From: Acidobacteriota bacterium
GTDB taxonomy: Bacteria; Acidobacteriota; Terriglobia; Bryobacterales; Bryobacteraceae
Assembly (NCBI GenBank): GCA_021787555.1
Contig: JAJYLS010000015.1
Coordinates: 1 to 35,396 of the forward strand
Direction of reading: 5' to 3'
DNA length: 35,396 nucleotides
Part shown: positions 22,941-31,237 of the stretch, in pieces
Layout: each line of letters opens with the position of its first letter
How positions within the stretch are numbered: position 1 is the stretch's first letter
Program-made: the position numbers and the translations under genes
The notes under the pieces: model-generated
Told to the model about the DNA's origin: nothing
Databases searched by the model: none
The model's input: only the letters and a program-made list of their open reading frames with translations

Positions 22941-25589
22941 ATGAGGAATTTCATTCTGCTGCTGGCGGCGAGCGGCGCCGCGCTGGCGCAGCAGTTTACC
23001 ATTTCGACCGTCGCGGGAGGCGCGCCTCCCCCGACCCCGGTGGTGGCCACCAGCGCGTCGATCGGCCAGCCCGCGCGCGTCGCCGTGGATAGCGCCGGCA
23101 ACGTTTATTTCAGCAGCGCGAACACGGTCTTCAAGATGGACGGCAGCGGCGTGCTGACGGTGGTCGCGGGGAACTCGCGCGCCGGGTTCTCCGGCGACGG
23201 CGGCCCGGCGGTCAGCGCGCAGTTGAATGCGCCGCGCGGCATCGCTATCGACAAGGCCGGCGACATCTTCATCGCCGATTCCGGCAACAACCGCGTGCGC
23301 GAAGTGACGCCCGACGGAATCATCAACACCTTCGCCGGCAGCGGCCTGCCCAATCCCGGCGGCCTCGGCTCCTATGGCGACGGCGGCCCGGCGGTCAACG
23401 CGCTGCTGCGCCTGCCGGCCGGCGTGGCACTGGACAACTCCGGCGACCTCTTCATCGCCGATACCGGCGACAACCTCATCCGCAAAGTCACGCCCGATGG
23501 CGTGATCAACAGCGTGGCCGGCGATGGCTATCCCAGCTATTACGGCGACGGCGGACCGGCCACCCAGGCCGAACTATACAATCCGCAGGACGTGGCGGTG
23601 GATTCCTCCGGCAACATCTACATCGCGGATACCACCAACGCTTACATCCGCAAGGTGACCACCGATGGCGCGATCAATGCCATTGCCGGCAGCGGCAGCA
23701 TCGGCTCCACCGGCGACGGCGGCCCGGCCACCAAGGCCTCACTGAACGCGCCCATGGCGCTGGCGCTCGATTCGTCCGGCGATATTTACTTCGTGGAAAA
23801 CGGCGACAGCAAGATCCGCGAGATTGACACCAAGGGCAACATCAACACCGTCGCCGGGACCGGCACCGCCGGTTTCGCCGGCGACGGCGGCAAGGCCACT
23901 TCCGCGCAATTCAACTCGCCGACCGGCATCGCGCTCGATTCCTCCGGCAACATGTATATAGCGGATTCGCTGAATGAACGCATCCGCAAGATCGCCGGCT
24001 CGAACGTTTCTACGGTCGCGGGCAACGGCATCCTGAGCTACTCGGGCGACGGCGGTCCGGCCACGCGCGCGCAGCTCAACGCGCCGCAGGGCGTGGCGGT
24101 GGATCCCTCCGGCGACCTTTATATTTCCGACACGGCGAACAACGTGGTGCGGATGGTCGGCAAGGACGGCAACATCAGCACCGTGGTAAGCAGCAGCGCC
24201 AAGCTGAACGGGCCGCAGGGCCTCGCCGCCGACAGTGCCGGCAACCTTTATATCGCCGATTCGCTGAACGGGCGCGTGCTTCAACTGACGCCCGGCGGAT
24301 CGCTGAACACGGTGGCCGGCAATTCGCAATTGATCCTGCCGACCGCCGTGGCGGTGGACAAGGCCGGCGATGTCTACATCGCCGATTTCAGCGGCAACCG
24401 GATTTACAAAGTGGCCCCGGGCGGCGGCGTCTCGACCGTGGCCGGCACCGGCGGCATGGGCTACGGCGGCGATGGCGGTCCCGCGGCCAACGCGCAACTG
24501 ACCACGCCGGCGGCCGTGGCGGTGGACGCGTCGGGCCGGCTCTACATCGCCGACACCGGCAACAACGCCGTGCGGGTGGTGGATTCCGCCGGCCAGATCA
24601 GCACCCTGGCGCAGGTCGACTCGCCGGAGGCCATCGCGGTGGATGCCAAGAGCAACGTGTACGTGGCCGACGGCAGCGCGCAGGTGTTCCAGGTTTATCC
24701 TTCCGGGCTGGTGGTGGCGATCGCCGGCACGGGCGCGCGCGGATATTCGGGCGATGGCGGCGCGGCCCTGAGCGCACTGCTGAGCGCCCCCTCGGCGCTG
24801 GCGGTGGATTCGAGCGGCCGGATCTACGTTGCCGATACGGCCAACAACGCCGTGCGGCTGCTCCAGTTCAGCGGATACGGCCTGAGCGTGAGCTCGGTGA
24901 CGAGTGCCGCCAGCAATGCCACGGGGCCGATCGCGCCGGGCGAAGCGGTGGTGCTGTACGGCTCCGGACTCGGACCTTCCCAGCTTGCCACCTTCCAACT
25001 CGATTCGTCCGGCCTGGTGCCCGCGGCGCTGGCGGGGACTTCGGTCTACTTCAACGGCGCGGCGGGGCCGATGCTCTACACCTCCAATGGCCAGGTCGCG
25101 GCGATGGTTCCATATTCGATCACCGGCAACAGCGCGCAGGTGATGGTGAAGTATCAAGGGCAAGTGACCGGCACGATCACGGTGCCGGTGGCCGCCGCCG
25201 CGCCGGCGCTGTTCACACTGAACTCGTCGGGGTCGGGGGAGGCTTCGGCCATCAACCAGGATGGCACGCTGAACGGGCCGTCGAATCCGGCCAACGCCGG
25301 CACGGTGGTTTCGCTCTACGGCACGGGCTTCGGCCAGACCACGCCTCCGGGAGTGGACGGGCAGCCCAATGCCGTGCCGCTGCCGCTGCCGCTGTTCGAC
25401 GTCAAGGCCACGGTCGGCGGCCAGCCGGCCACGGTGCAATTTGCCGGCGGCGCGCCGGGGATCGTGGCGGGCGTCATGCAGGTGAACATCGTGATCCCCA
25501 ACGGGGTCGCGGCGGGCAATGCGCCGGTGGTGGTGGCGGTCGGCGGCGCAAACACGCAATCGGGAGTCACAATCGCGGTGCAACCATGA
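22941..25589 (+). CDS. Secreted NHL-repeat protein with Solibacter-type C-terminal domain
   Basis: 882 aa. Sec signal MRNFILLLAASGAALAQ. Residues about 20-640 are roughly ten NHL repeats, seen as recurring GDGGPA..A.LN.P.GVAVD.SGNLYIADT.NN.IRKV...G.I.TVAG units of 50-60 residues, which should fold as one or two beta-propellers. From about 650 there is a second domain (APGEAVVLYGSGLGP, TSVYFNGAAGPMLYTSNGQ, APALFTLNSSGSGEASAINQ, VSLYGTGFGQTTPPGVDGQ) that I recognise as the TIGR03437 type, typical of Solibacter-group secreted proteins. It is likely cell-surface or extracellular, with a binding role; no catalytic site is visible. It has a possible -10 TAGACT at 22924-22929. Its stop overlaps the next gene's ATG. 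Confidence 0.9.
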   Translation: MRNFILLLAASGAALAQQFTISTVAGGAPPPTPVVATSASIGQPARVAVDSAGNVYFSSANTVFKMDGSGVLTVVAGNSRAGFSGDGGPAVSAQLNAPRGIAIDKAGDIFIADSGNNRVREVTPDGIINTFAGSGLPNPGGLGSYGDGGPAVNALLRLPAGVALDNSGDLFIADTGDNLIRKVTPDGVINSVAGDGYPSYYGDGGPATQAELYNPQDVAVDSSGNIYIADTTNAYIRKVTTDGAINAIAGSGSIGSTGDGGPATKASLNAPMALALDSSGDIYFVENGDSKIREIDTKGNINTVAGTGTAGFAGDGGKATSAQFNSPTGIALDSSGNMYIADSLNERIRKIAGSNVSTVAGNGILSYSGDGGPATRAQLNAPQGVAVDPSGDLYISDTANNVVRMVGKDGNISTVVSSSAKLNGPQGLAADSAGNLYIADSLNGRVLQLTPGGSLNTVAGNSQLILPTAVAVDKAGDVYIADFSGNRIYKVAPGGGVSTVAGTGGMGYGGDGGPAANAQLTTPAAVAVDASGRLYIADTGNNAVRVVDSAGQISTLAQVDSPEAIAVDAKSNVYVADGSAQVFQVYPSGLVVAIAGTGARGYSGDGGAALSALLSAPSALAVDSSGRIYVADTANNAVRLLQFSGYGLSVSSVTSAASNATGPIAPGEAVVLYGSGLGPSQLATFQLDSSGLVPAALAGTSVYFNGAAGPMLYTSNGQVAAMVPYSITGNSAQVMVKYQGQVTGTITVPVAAAAPALFTLNSSGSGEASAINQDGTLNGPSNPANAGTVVSLYGTGFGQTTPPGVDGQPNAVPLPLPLFDVKATVGGQPATVQFAGGAPGIVAGVMQVNIVIPNGVAAGNAPVVVAVGGANTQSGVTIAVQP

Positions 25590-26554
25590 AATATCGCAAA
25601 CTCGGACGCACAAATTTCGAAGTCAGCGAGATCGGCTACGGCGCCTGGGGTATCGGCGGCAAGCAATGGCTCGGCGGGCAGGACGACGAATCGCTGGCGG
25701 CCCTGCGCCGGGCCATCGAGCTCGGGGTGAACCTGATCGATTCCGCGCTGGCGTACGGCGACGGACACAGCGAGAAGCTGGTCGGGCAGGTCGTGCGCGA
25801 GCAGCGTGGGCGGCGGATTTACGTCGCCACCAAGGTCCCGCCCAAGAACCTCATCTGGCCGGCGCAGCGGGGCACGCCCATCGGCGAAGTATTCCCCTAC
25901 GACTACATCATGCGATGTGCCGAGGAGAGCCTGCGCAATTTAGGGCTCCCCGCCATCGACCTGCTCCAGTTGCACGTCTGGACACCGGAGTTTCTCAAGG
26001 CGGACGACTGGCGGCGCGCCTTCGACGAGCTCAAGCGCTCGGGCAAGGTGCGGGCGGTCGGCGTGTCGCTGAACGATCACGATCCCGATTCCGGGCTGGG
26101 CGTGATCGATACGGAGCTGATCGATTCCGTGCAGGTGATCTATAACATCTTCGACCAGACACCCGAGCGGAACCTCTTCCCGCTGTGCCAAAAGCAGAAC
26201 ATCGGCGTCCTGGCGCGGGTGCCGCTGGACGAAGGCGCGCTCACCGGGAATGTCCGCGAGGACACCACCTTTCCGCCGGGCGATTTCCGCGAGTTTTATT
26301 TCCGCGGCGGCCGCAAGAAGCAGGTCGTCGAGCATGTCAACGCGCTCCGCAAGGATCTTGGTGACGGCGTCAACCTCCCCGAAACCGCGCTGCGCTTCTG
26401 CCTGTCGCATCCGGCGGTTTCGACGGTGATCCCCGGCATGCGGACGCAGCGGCACGCCGAGGCGAACGCCGCGCTTTCCGACCAGGGCCCGCTGCCGCAG
26501 GAGACGCTCGCGGTGCTGAAGCGCCACGCCTGGGACCGCAATTTCTATTCTTAG
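25586..26554 (+). CDS. Aldo/keto reductase
   Basis: 322 aa, cytosolic. The catalytic tetrad is complete: D52 and Y57 (NLIDSALAYGDGHSE), K83 (VATKVPP) and H130 (LLQLHVW). VSTVIPGMRTQRHAEAN near the C-terminus is the NADP-binding block of the AKR5/AKR13-like or MocA-type reductases. It reduces or oxidises carbonyls on sugars or related compounds with NAD(P)H; the substrate is unknown. The ATG overlaps the NHL protein's TGA by 4 nt, so translation is coupled to a secreted protein, an unusual pairing. Confidence 0.9.
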   Translation: MKYRKLGRTNFEVSEIGYGAWGIGGKQWLGGQDDESLAALRRAIELGVNLIDSALAYGDGHSEKLVGQVVREQRGRRIYVATKVPPKNLIWPAQRGTPIGEVFPYDYIMRCAEESLRNLGLPAIDLLQLHVWTPEFLKADDWRRAFDELKRSGKVRAVGVSLNDHDPDSGLGVIDTELIDSVQVIYNIFDQTPERNLFPLCQKQNIGVLARVPLDEGALTGNVREDTTFPPGDFREFYFRGGRKKQVVEHVNALRKDLGDGVNLPETALRFCLSHPAVSTVIPGMRTQRHAEANAALSDQGPLPQETLAVLKRHAWDRNFYS

Positions 26555-26579
26555 ACCTCTCGCCGGTTGCCCGTGACGT

Positions 26580-26585
26580 TACAAT
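26580..26585 (+). promoter_or_regulatory. -10-like TACAAT before the GH-like gene
   Basis: TACAAT ends 11 nt before ATG 26597, predicting a leader of about 4-5 nt. There is no Shine-Dalgarno site. Confidence 0.4.
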
Positions 26586-26596
26586 GAAACCGGCTT

Positions 26597-28702
26597 ATGG
26601 AAATCTCCCGCCGGAATTGGCTGCTCACGTCCGCGGCCCTACCGCTCCTGGACGCCGCGCAAACTTCCGGCGCCGCCGAGGCGTGGTATCGCCGGATGCG
26701 GCGCTGCGGCCAGGTCAACTTCAATGAGGAAGATCCGCAAAAGCTGAATATCGGCCAGTGGCTGGACTACTGGACCAGCCTGAAGATCGATGCGCTGCTC
26801 TTGAACGGCGGCGGCATCATGGCGTTCTATCCCACTGCGGTGCCGTATCAACGCCGCAGCCGCTTCCTGGGCGATCGCGACCTGTTCGGCGATTTCACTA
26901 AAGCCGCCAAGGCGCGCGGGATTCGCGTGGTAGCGCGCATGGATTGCAACTGGGCCTTCGAGGAAGCTCTGAAGGCCCATCCCGAATGGTTTCGGCGGCA
27001 GGCGGACGGGCAGCCGGTGCGGCATCCGGAATCCCCCGAGCTGTACGCCACCTGCATGTACACCACCTACTTCAGCCAGCAGATGCCCGCCATCTTTCGC
27101 GAGATCAACTCGCGCTACCCGATCGACGGCTTCTTTACCAACGGCTGGCCCGGCACCGGTCTTTCGCCGGAGTGCCATTGCGATGTATGCCGGCGGCTCG
27201 CGGCCCGGCACTCGCTGGCCTACGCCGAACAGCATCTCGCCCGGGTGATGGAAATCTGGGGCATGTGGGACGCCATCGCCAAGGAGAGGAAGCTGGAGAA
27301 CGTCTACGTGGGCAACCTGGGCGGCGGCATCCACGCCACCACCGATCTGCGCAAGCTGGCCGGCGTGGCCGGGTGGTTCAATGCCGATCACCAGGGGCGG
27401 TCGGGCGATACGCCGATCTGGGATTGCGCGCAACAGGGGCGCGTGGCCCAGTCGGTCATGAAGGGGCGCACCATCACCAACGTGACCGGCTCTTACGCCA
27501 ATTCCCACCCGCTGTGGCGGCATACGTCCAAAGCGCCGCTCGAAGCAACCATGTGGATGGCCCAAACCACCGCCAGTGGAATGGTGCCGTGGTATCACTG
27601 GCTGGGCGGCGCGCCCGAAGACCTGCGGTGGCGCGCCACCGGGCGCGAGTTTTACCAGTGGCTGGCGGCCAACCAGGCGCATTTCGTGAATCGTCGGCCC
27701 ATCGCCAATCTCGCGGTGGTGTTCAGCCAGCGGATGAACCACGGATATCGGCCGCCCGGCGGCGGCGCGGCGAGCGATTTCTTGCAAGGCATGTACCAGG
27801 CGCTGGTCGAGGGGCGTTTCCTCTTCGATTTCGTGCACGAAGACGACCTGGCGCCGGACCTGCTCAAGAAATACGTCGCGGTGATTCTGCCGAACGTGGC
27901 GCTGCTCTCGGATGAGCAGTGCGCGGCTTTGCGGCAATACGCAAAGAATGGCGGCGGCCTGCTGGCCACCTTCGAAACGGCGCGCTTCGACCGCTCGGGC
28001 GCGCGGCGCGGCGAGTGCGGGCTGGCGGATGTTTTCGACATTCAGACCGCGGGCGAGATGCAAGGGCCGCGCGGCAACTCCTATTACGCGCGCATCGAGC
28101 AGCGGCATCCCATCCTGGCGCCGTTCGCCGGCACGAATATATTGCCCGGAGCGGAATATCGCGTGCCGGTGAAGACGCACCTGTCGCAGATTATGACCGT
28201 GGTGCCTCCTTATCCGGCCTTTCCGCCGGAGATGGTTTACCCGCGCATCCCCAAGACCGAGGAGCCCGCGATCGTCATGCTCGATCAGGGCACGGGCCGG
28301 CGGGTGTGGTTTCCGGGAGATCTGGAGCGCAGCTTCTGGCGCTCGGGCGACGGCGACCTGAGCCGGTTGCTTCAGGAGGCCATCCGCTGGGTCAGCTACG
28401 GTCGTGCGCCCGTGCAGGTCTCGGGGCCCGGCCTGGTCGAGCTTTTCGCCTGGGAGACCGAACCCGGCTTCGCACTGCACCTCCTCAACTACACCAACCC
28501 GAGCTTCGCCAAAGGCTGGTTCCGCGAAGCCTACCTGGTAGGGCCGCAAGCCGTGCGGATGAACCTCGCGGAGGATGTCGGGGTGCGGCGCGTGGTGGCG
28601 CTGCGGGCTGGAATCGAGCTGAAGCACAAGCTGACGGACGGCGTGCTCGAATTCAGCGTCCCCGCCGTGCGGGATTACGAAGTGGCGGCTGTCCTGACGT
28701 AA
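26597..28702 (+). CDS. Tat-exported glycoside-hydrolase-like protein (GHL6 / beta-galactosidase-trimerisation type)
   Basis: 701 aa. Tat signal EISRRNWLLTSAALPLLDAA. Residues about 45-370 form a TIM barrel of the 'hypothetical glycosyl hydrolase' type (NIGQWLDYWTSLKIDALLLNGGG, GIRVVARMDCNWAFEEALKAHPEW, YPIDGFFTNGWPGTG, CHCDVCRRLAARHS). Then comes a class-I-amidotransferase-like/GH42-trimerisation domain (about 400-600, VILPNVALLSDEQCAALRQYAKNGGGLLATFET) and a C-terminal beta-sandwich. The acid D in PIDGFFTNGW is a candidate catalytic residue. The exact substrate is unknown; exported and located among other glycan enzymes, it is probably a glycosidase. Confidence 0.82.
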   Translation: MEISRRNWLLTSAALPLLDAAQTSGAAEAWYRRMRRCGQVNFNEEDPQKLNIGQWLDYWTSLKIDALLLNGGGIMAFYPTAVPYQRRSRFLGDRDLFGDFTKAAKARGIRVVARMDCNWAFEEALKAHPEWFRRQADGQPVRHPESPELYATCMYTTYFSQQMPAIFREINSRYPIDGFFTNGWPGTGLSPECHCDVCRRLAARHSLAYAEQHLARVMEIWGMWDAIAKERKLENVYVGNLGGGIHATTDLRKLAGVAGWFNADHQGRSGDTPIWDCAQQGRVAQSVMKGRTITNVTGSYANSHPLWRHTSKAPLEATMWMAQTTASGMVPWYHWLGGAPEDLRWRATGREFYQWLAANQAHFVNRRPIANLAVVFSQRMNHGYRPPGGGAASDFLQGMYQALVEGRFLFDFVHEDDLAPDLLKKYVAVILPNVALLSDEQCAALRQYAKNGGGLLATFETARFDRSGARRGECGLADVFDIQTAGEMQGPRGNSYYARIEQRHPILAPFAGTNILPGAEYRVPVKTHLSQIMTVVPPYPAFPPEMVYPRIPKTEEPAIVMLDQGTGRRVWFPGDLERSFWRSGDGDLSRLLQEAIRWVSYGRAPVQVSGPGLVELFAWETEPGFALHLLNYTNPSFAKGWFREAYLVGPQAVRMNLAEDVGVRRVVALRAGIELKHKLTDGVLEFSVPAVRDYEVAAVLT

Positions 28703-28711
28703 GACTGCTGG

Positions 28712-28717
28712 CACAAT
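28712..28717 (+). promoter_or_regulatory. -10-like CACAAT before the thioredoxin-fold gene
   Basis: CACAAT ends 7 nt before ATG 28725; this is another short-leader arrangement, although GAAGAG could also serve as a weak ribosome site. Confidence 0.3.
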
Positions 28718-28724
28718 AGAAGAG

Positions 28725-29615
28725 ATGATCCCGGCCCTCCTGCTTTACGCTTCCCTCGTCAACGACGTGCGCACGCTCGTGGCGCATCGCGATTTCGCCG
28801 CGGCCGAGCGTGCCCTGCGTGGCTGCCGGACGCCGGGCGGCGCGACGCCGGAGTGCGCCGCGGCGCTTTCCTGGATGGCGCGCGGGGAACTGGATGCGCG
28901 CCGCCTCGATCGCGCGGACGCTTATGCGGAAGAAGCGCGCAAGACGGCGCTGGCGCAGCTTGGCGCGCGGCGCCTGGATGCAGACCCGTGGCTGCCCATG
29001 GCGCTGGGCGCCGCCATCGAGGTGCATGCCCAGGTGCTCGCGGCGCGCGGCGAGCGGGCCGAGGCCGTCGCGTTCTTGAAGCAACAGGCCGCGGAGTTCG
29101 GCGCGACTTCTCTCGGCGAGCGCATCCGCAAAAACCTGAACGTGCTGAACCTGGAGGGCAAACCCGCTCCGCCGCTCGACGAAGCGGTGTGGCTGGGACC
29201 CAAGCCGCAGCCGCTCTCCGCGCTGCGCGGCCATGCGGTGCTGCTGTTTTTCTGGGCGCACTGGTGCCCCGACTGCAAAGCGGAAGCGCCGATCCTCGCA
29301 TCGCTCATGAAAACCTACGGTCCGAAGGGGCTGGTGCTGATCGGGCCAACCAAGTTGTACGGGTTTGCGGCGCAGGGCGAGGAGGCGCCCCCGGCAGCCG
29401 AAGAGCGCTACACGCTCCAGGTGCGGCAGCGGTTCTATCCGGGGCTGGCGGAGATGCCCGTCCCGCTGAGTGCGGCCAATTTCCTGGCGTATGGCGCCAG
29501 CACCACGCCGACGCTGGCCCTCATCGACCGCAAAGGGGTCGTACGGTTCTATCATCCGGGCGCGGTGCCGGAAGCGGAGTTAGCCGCCCGGATTCAGAGA
29601 GTGCTCGGCGAATAA
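28725..29615 (+). CDS. Thioredoxin-fold protein (TlpA/ResA-like) with helical N-terminal region
   Basis: 296 aa. Residues about 1-140 are helical and TPR-like (FAAAERALRGC, RLDRADAYAEEARKTALAQ, ERAEAVAFLKQQAAEFG). The thioredoxin domain follows (145-295) with the redox pair C181-P-D-C184 in LFFWAHWCPDCKAEAPIL, and the cis-proline region is ASTTPTLALIDRKG. It is probably a thiol-disulfide oxidoreductase. The N-terminus is only weakly hydrophobic (MIPALLLYASLV), so export by a short signal is possible but not certain. Confidence 0.82.
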   Translation: MIPALLLYASLVNDVRTLVAHRDFAAAERALRGCRTPGGATPECAAALSWMARGELDARRLDRADAYAEEARKTALAQLGARRLDADPWLPMALGAAIEVHAQVLAARGERAEAVAFLKQQAAEFGATSLGERIRKNLNVLNLEGKPAPPLDEAVWLGPKPQPLSALRGHAVLLFFWAHWCPDCKAEAPILASLMKTYGPKGLVLIGPTKLYGFAAQGEEAPPAAEERYTLQVRQRFYPGLAEMPVPLSAANFLAYGASTTPTLALIDRKGVVRFYHPGAVPEAELAARIQRVLGE

Positions 29616-29629
29616 GTTGGAAAACAGGA

Positions 29630-29803
29630 TTACGCAGTTTTGCGGGCGCTCTCTCGTTCGTCCCGCTCACGGGAGCGGGCGTATTTCTCGAGAGAACGGA
29701 TCAGCGCGTCAACCGTCGAGCGCCGGGCGTACAGGAGTTCGAGTTCTTTCTTGAATGCGGGGCTGGAGGCAACTTCCACGGATATCTTTCTTCCGGCGAC
29801 CAT
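29630..29803 (-). CDS. Small hypothetical protein, 57 aa
   Basis: ATG 29803 to TAA 29630. The product is strongly charged: MVAGRKISVEVASSPAFKK at the N-terminus, then a helix-forming half (STVDALIRSLEKYARSRERD). It has no membrane segment. A good promoter is visible: -35 TTGTAA (29833-29838), 17-bp spacer, -10 TACAAC (29810-29815), ending 6 nt before the ATG, which supports a real leaderless gene. It could be a small DNA-binding or antitoxin-like protein; I do not recognise a family and no toxin partner is adjacent. Confidence 0.6.
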   Translation of the reverse strand: MVAGRKISVEVASSPAFKKELELLYARRSTVDALIRSLEKYARSRERDERESARKTA

Positions 29804-29809
29804 AGTACC

Positions 29810-29838
29810 GTTGTACCAGAAGATCTAATCAATTACAA
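29810..29838 (-). promoter_or_regulatory. Promoter of the small hypothetical gene (-35 TTGTAA, 17 bp, -10 TACAAC)
   Basis: This is the most complete sigma70-like promoter seen in the window; the -10 ends 6 nt before the start codon. It lies in an AT-rich 100-nt gap between the small gene and thrC. Confidence 0.5.
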
Positions 29839-29904
29839 TAGGAAATCAAGGACCAACCCTATTCTAAATTGTGGGGGTTGTATTACCCGCAAATGTGGTT
29901 ATTT

Positions 29905-31218
29905 TCAGCCCAGCCCTTTCAAGAACCTTTCAATTCCAGAGAAATCCAGCGGCAATACACGGGGTGCGTTGCCTAAATTGGAAGCGATGGGGTGGCCGTC
30001 CGGGCCCCATAATTTACCAGTATGGTACTGGTATATATAATCCTGGTCCTTGAGCACATTACCGGTCAGTACTGCAACCACGTCGGCATCCCGCCGAATC
30101 GTTCCGGCGGAAGTCAGCTTGCGGATGCCGGCGAGGGTGGCGGCGGACGCGGGCTCGCAGCCGATGCCGCAGCGGCCGATGACGGCTTTGGCATCGGCGA
30201 TCTCCTGCTCCGTCACTTTTTCGGCCACCCCGCCGGAAGTAGTAACTTCGTGGAGTGCTTTCGGCCAGGAAACCGGCGCGCCGATCTTGATGGCGGTCGC
30301 GAGAGTGTGCGGGTCCTCGACGGGGGTGAGGTGCGAACGGTCGTCCGCGCGCATCAGGTCGTAGAAGGGCGCGGACCCCTCTGCCTGGATAACGGCGAGG
30401 TGCGGCAGGCGCGGAATGAGACCCCATTCCTTCATTTCCCGAAGGGCCTTGCCGAATGCCGATGTATTGCCGAGATTGCCGCCGGGCAGCACGATCCAAT
30501 CCGGAACCCGCCAATCGCGCTGGTCCATGAGTTCGACCATGATGGTCTTCTGGCCCTCGATGCGGAAGGGATTGATGGAGTTTAGAAGATAGATGCCGAG
30601 GCTTTCCGCGAGGTCGCGCACCAGCGCGAGGATCTGGTCGAAATTGCCTTCGATCTGGAGCGTGAGCGCGCCGTATTCGAGCGCCTGGGCGAGCTTGCCG
30701 AAAGCGATGTTGCCGTGCGGCAGGAAAACGATCGGCTGGAGGCCGGCGGCACTGGCGTAGGCGGCCATCGATGCCGACGTGTTGCCGGTGGAGACGCAGG
30801 CCACGCGCTTCATTTCCAGGGCGATGGCCTGGGCGGCGCCGCAGGTCATGCCGTTGTCCTTGAACGACCCGGTCGGGTTGAACCCCTGGTGTTTGAAGGC
30901 GAGGCGGTCGAGGCCGCCGTATTCGGCCGCGCGCGGAGCATCCAGCACGGGCGTATTACCTTCGCGCAGCGAAACCACCCGCGCGTCGTCGGGGAGGAAG
31001 GGGATGAACTCGCGGTAGCGCCACACGCCGCTTTGATCGAGGGGCGCGTTGGAGGTGCGGCGGGCGCGCCACACGGATTTCATCTCGGCGGCGGGACGGG
31101 TCGGAGGATCGTAGACGGCTTCGAGCAGGCCCCCGCACTTAGGGCAATTGTAGATGACCTCGGCGATGGAGAAGCGCGCTCGGCAGCGCTCGTTGAAACA
31201 GGCAAGCTGGGCTGGCAT
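29905..31218 (-). CDS. thrC: Threonine synthase
   Basis: 437 aa. An N-terminal zinc-ribbon-like lobe has C7, C12, C25 and C28 (CFNERC, CPKC). The PLP fold-type-II core contains LREGNTP and FNPTGSFKDNG with K120 as the Schiff-base lysine, CVSTGNTSASMAAYASAAG and VLPGGNLGNTSAFGKAL (PLP phosphate loop). It converts O-phosphohomoserine to L-threonine. This is the plant/archaeal-like class with the CxxC lobe. TATAAT on the minus strand 8 nt before the ATG suggests a leaderless mRNA. Its start codon overlaps the zone shared with the divergent dehydrogenase. Confidence 0.93.
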   Translation of the reverse strand: MPAQLACFNERCRARFSIAEVIYNCPKCGGLLEAVYDPPTRPAAEMKSVWRARRTSNAPLDQSGVWRYREFIPFLPDDARVVSLREGNTPVLDAPRAAEYGGLDRLAFKHQGFNPTGSFKDNGMTCGAAQAIALEMKRVACVSTGNTSASMAAYASAAGLQPIVFLPHGNIAFGKLAQALEYGALTLQIEGNFDQILALVRDLAESLGIYLLNSINPFRIEGQKTIMVELMDQRDWRVPDWIVLPGGNLGNTSAFGKALREMKEWGLIPRLPHLAVIQAEGSAPFYDLMRADDRSHLTPVEDPHTLATAIKIGAPVSWPKALHEVTTSGGVAEKVTEQEIADAKAVIGRCGIGCEPASAATLAGIRKLTSAGTIRRDADVVAVLTGNVLKDQDYIYQYHTGKLWGPDGHPIASNLGNAPRVLPLDFSGIERFLKGLG

Positions 31219-31225
31219 GAAGCTT

Positions 31226-31232
31226 TATTATA
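31226..31232. promoter_or_regulatory. Bidirectional -10 (TATTAT + strand / TATAAT - strand)
   Basis: The 7 bases TATTATA contain TATTAT (31226-31231), 6 nt before the dehydrogenase ATG at 31238. Its complement over 31227-31232 is TATAAT, 8 nt before the thrC ATG at 31218. The two start codons are thus only 19 nt apart, with one shared AT core. Confidence 0.5.
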
Positions 31233-31237
31233 AGTGC

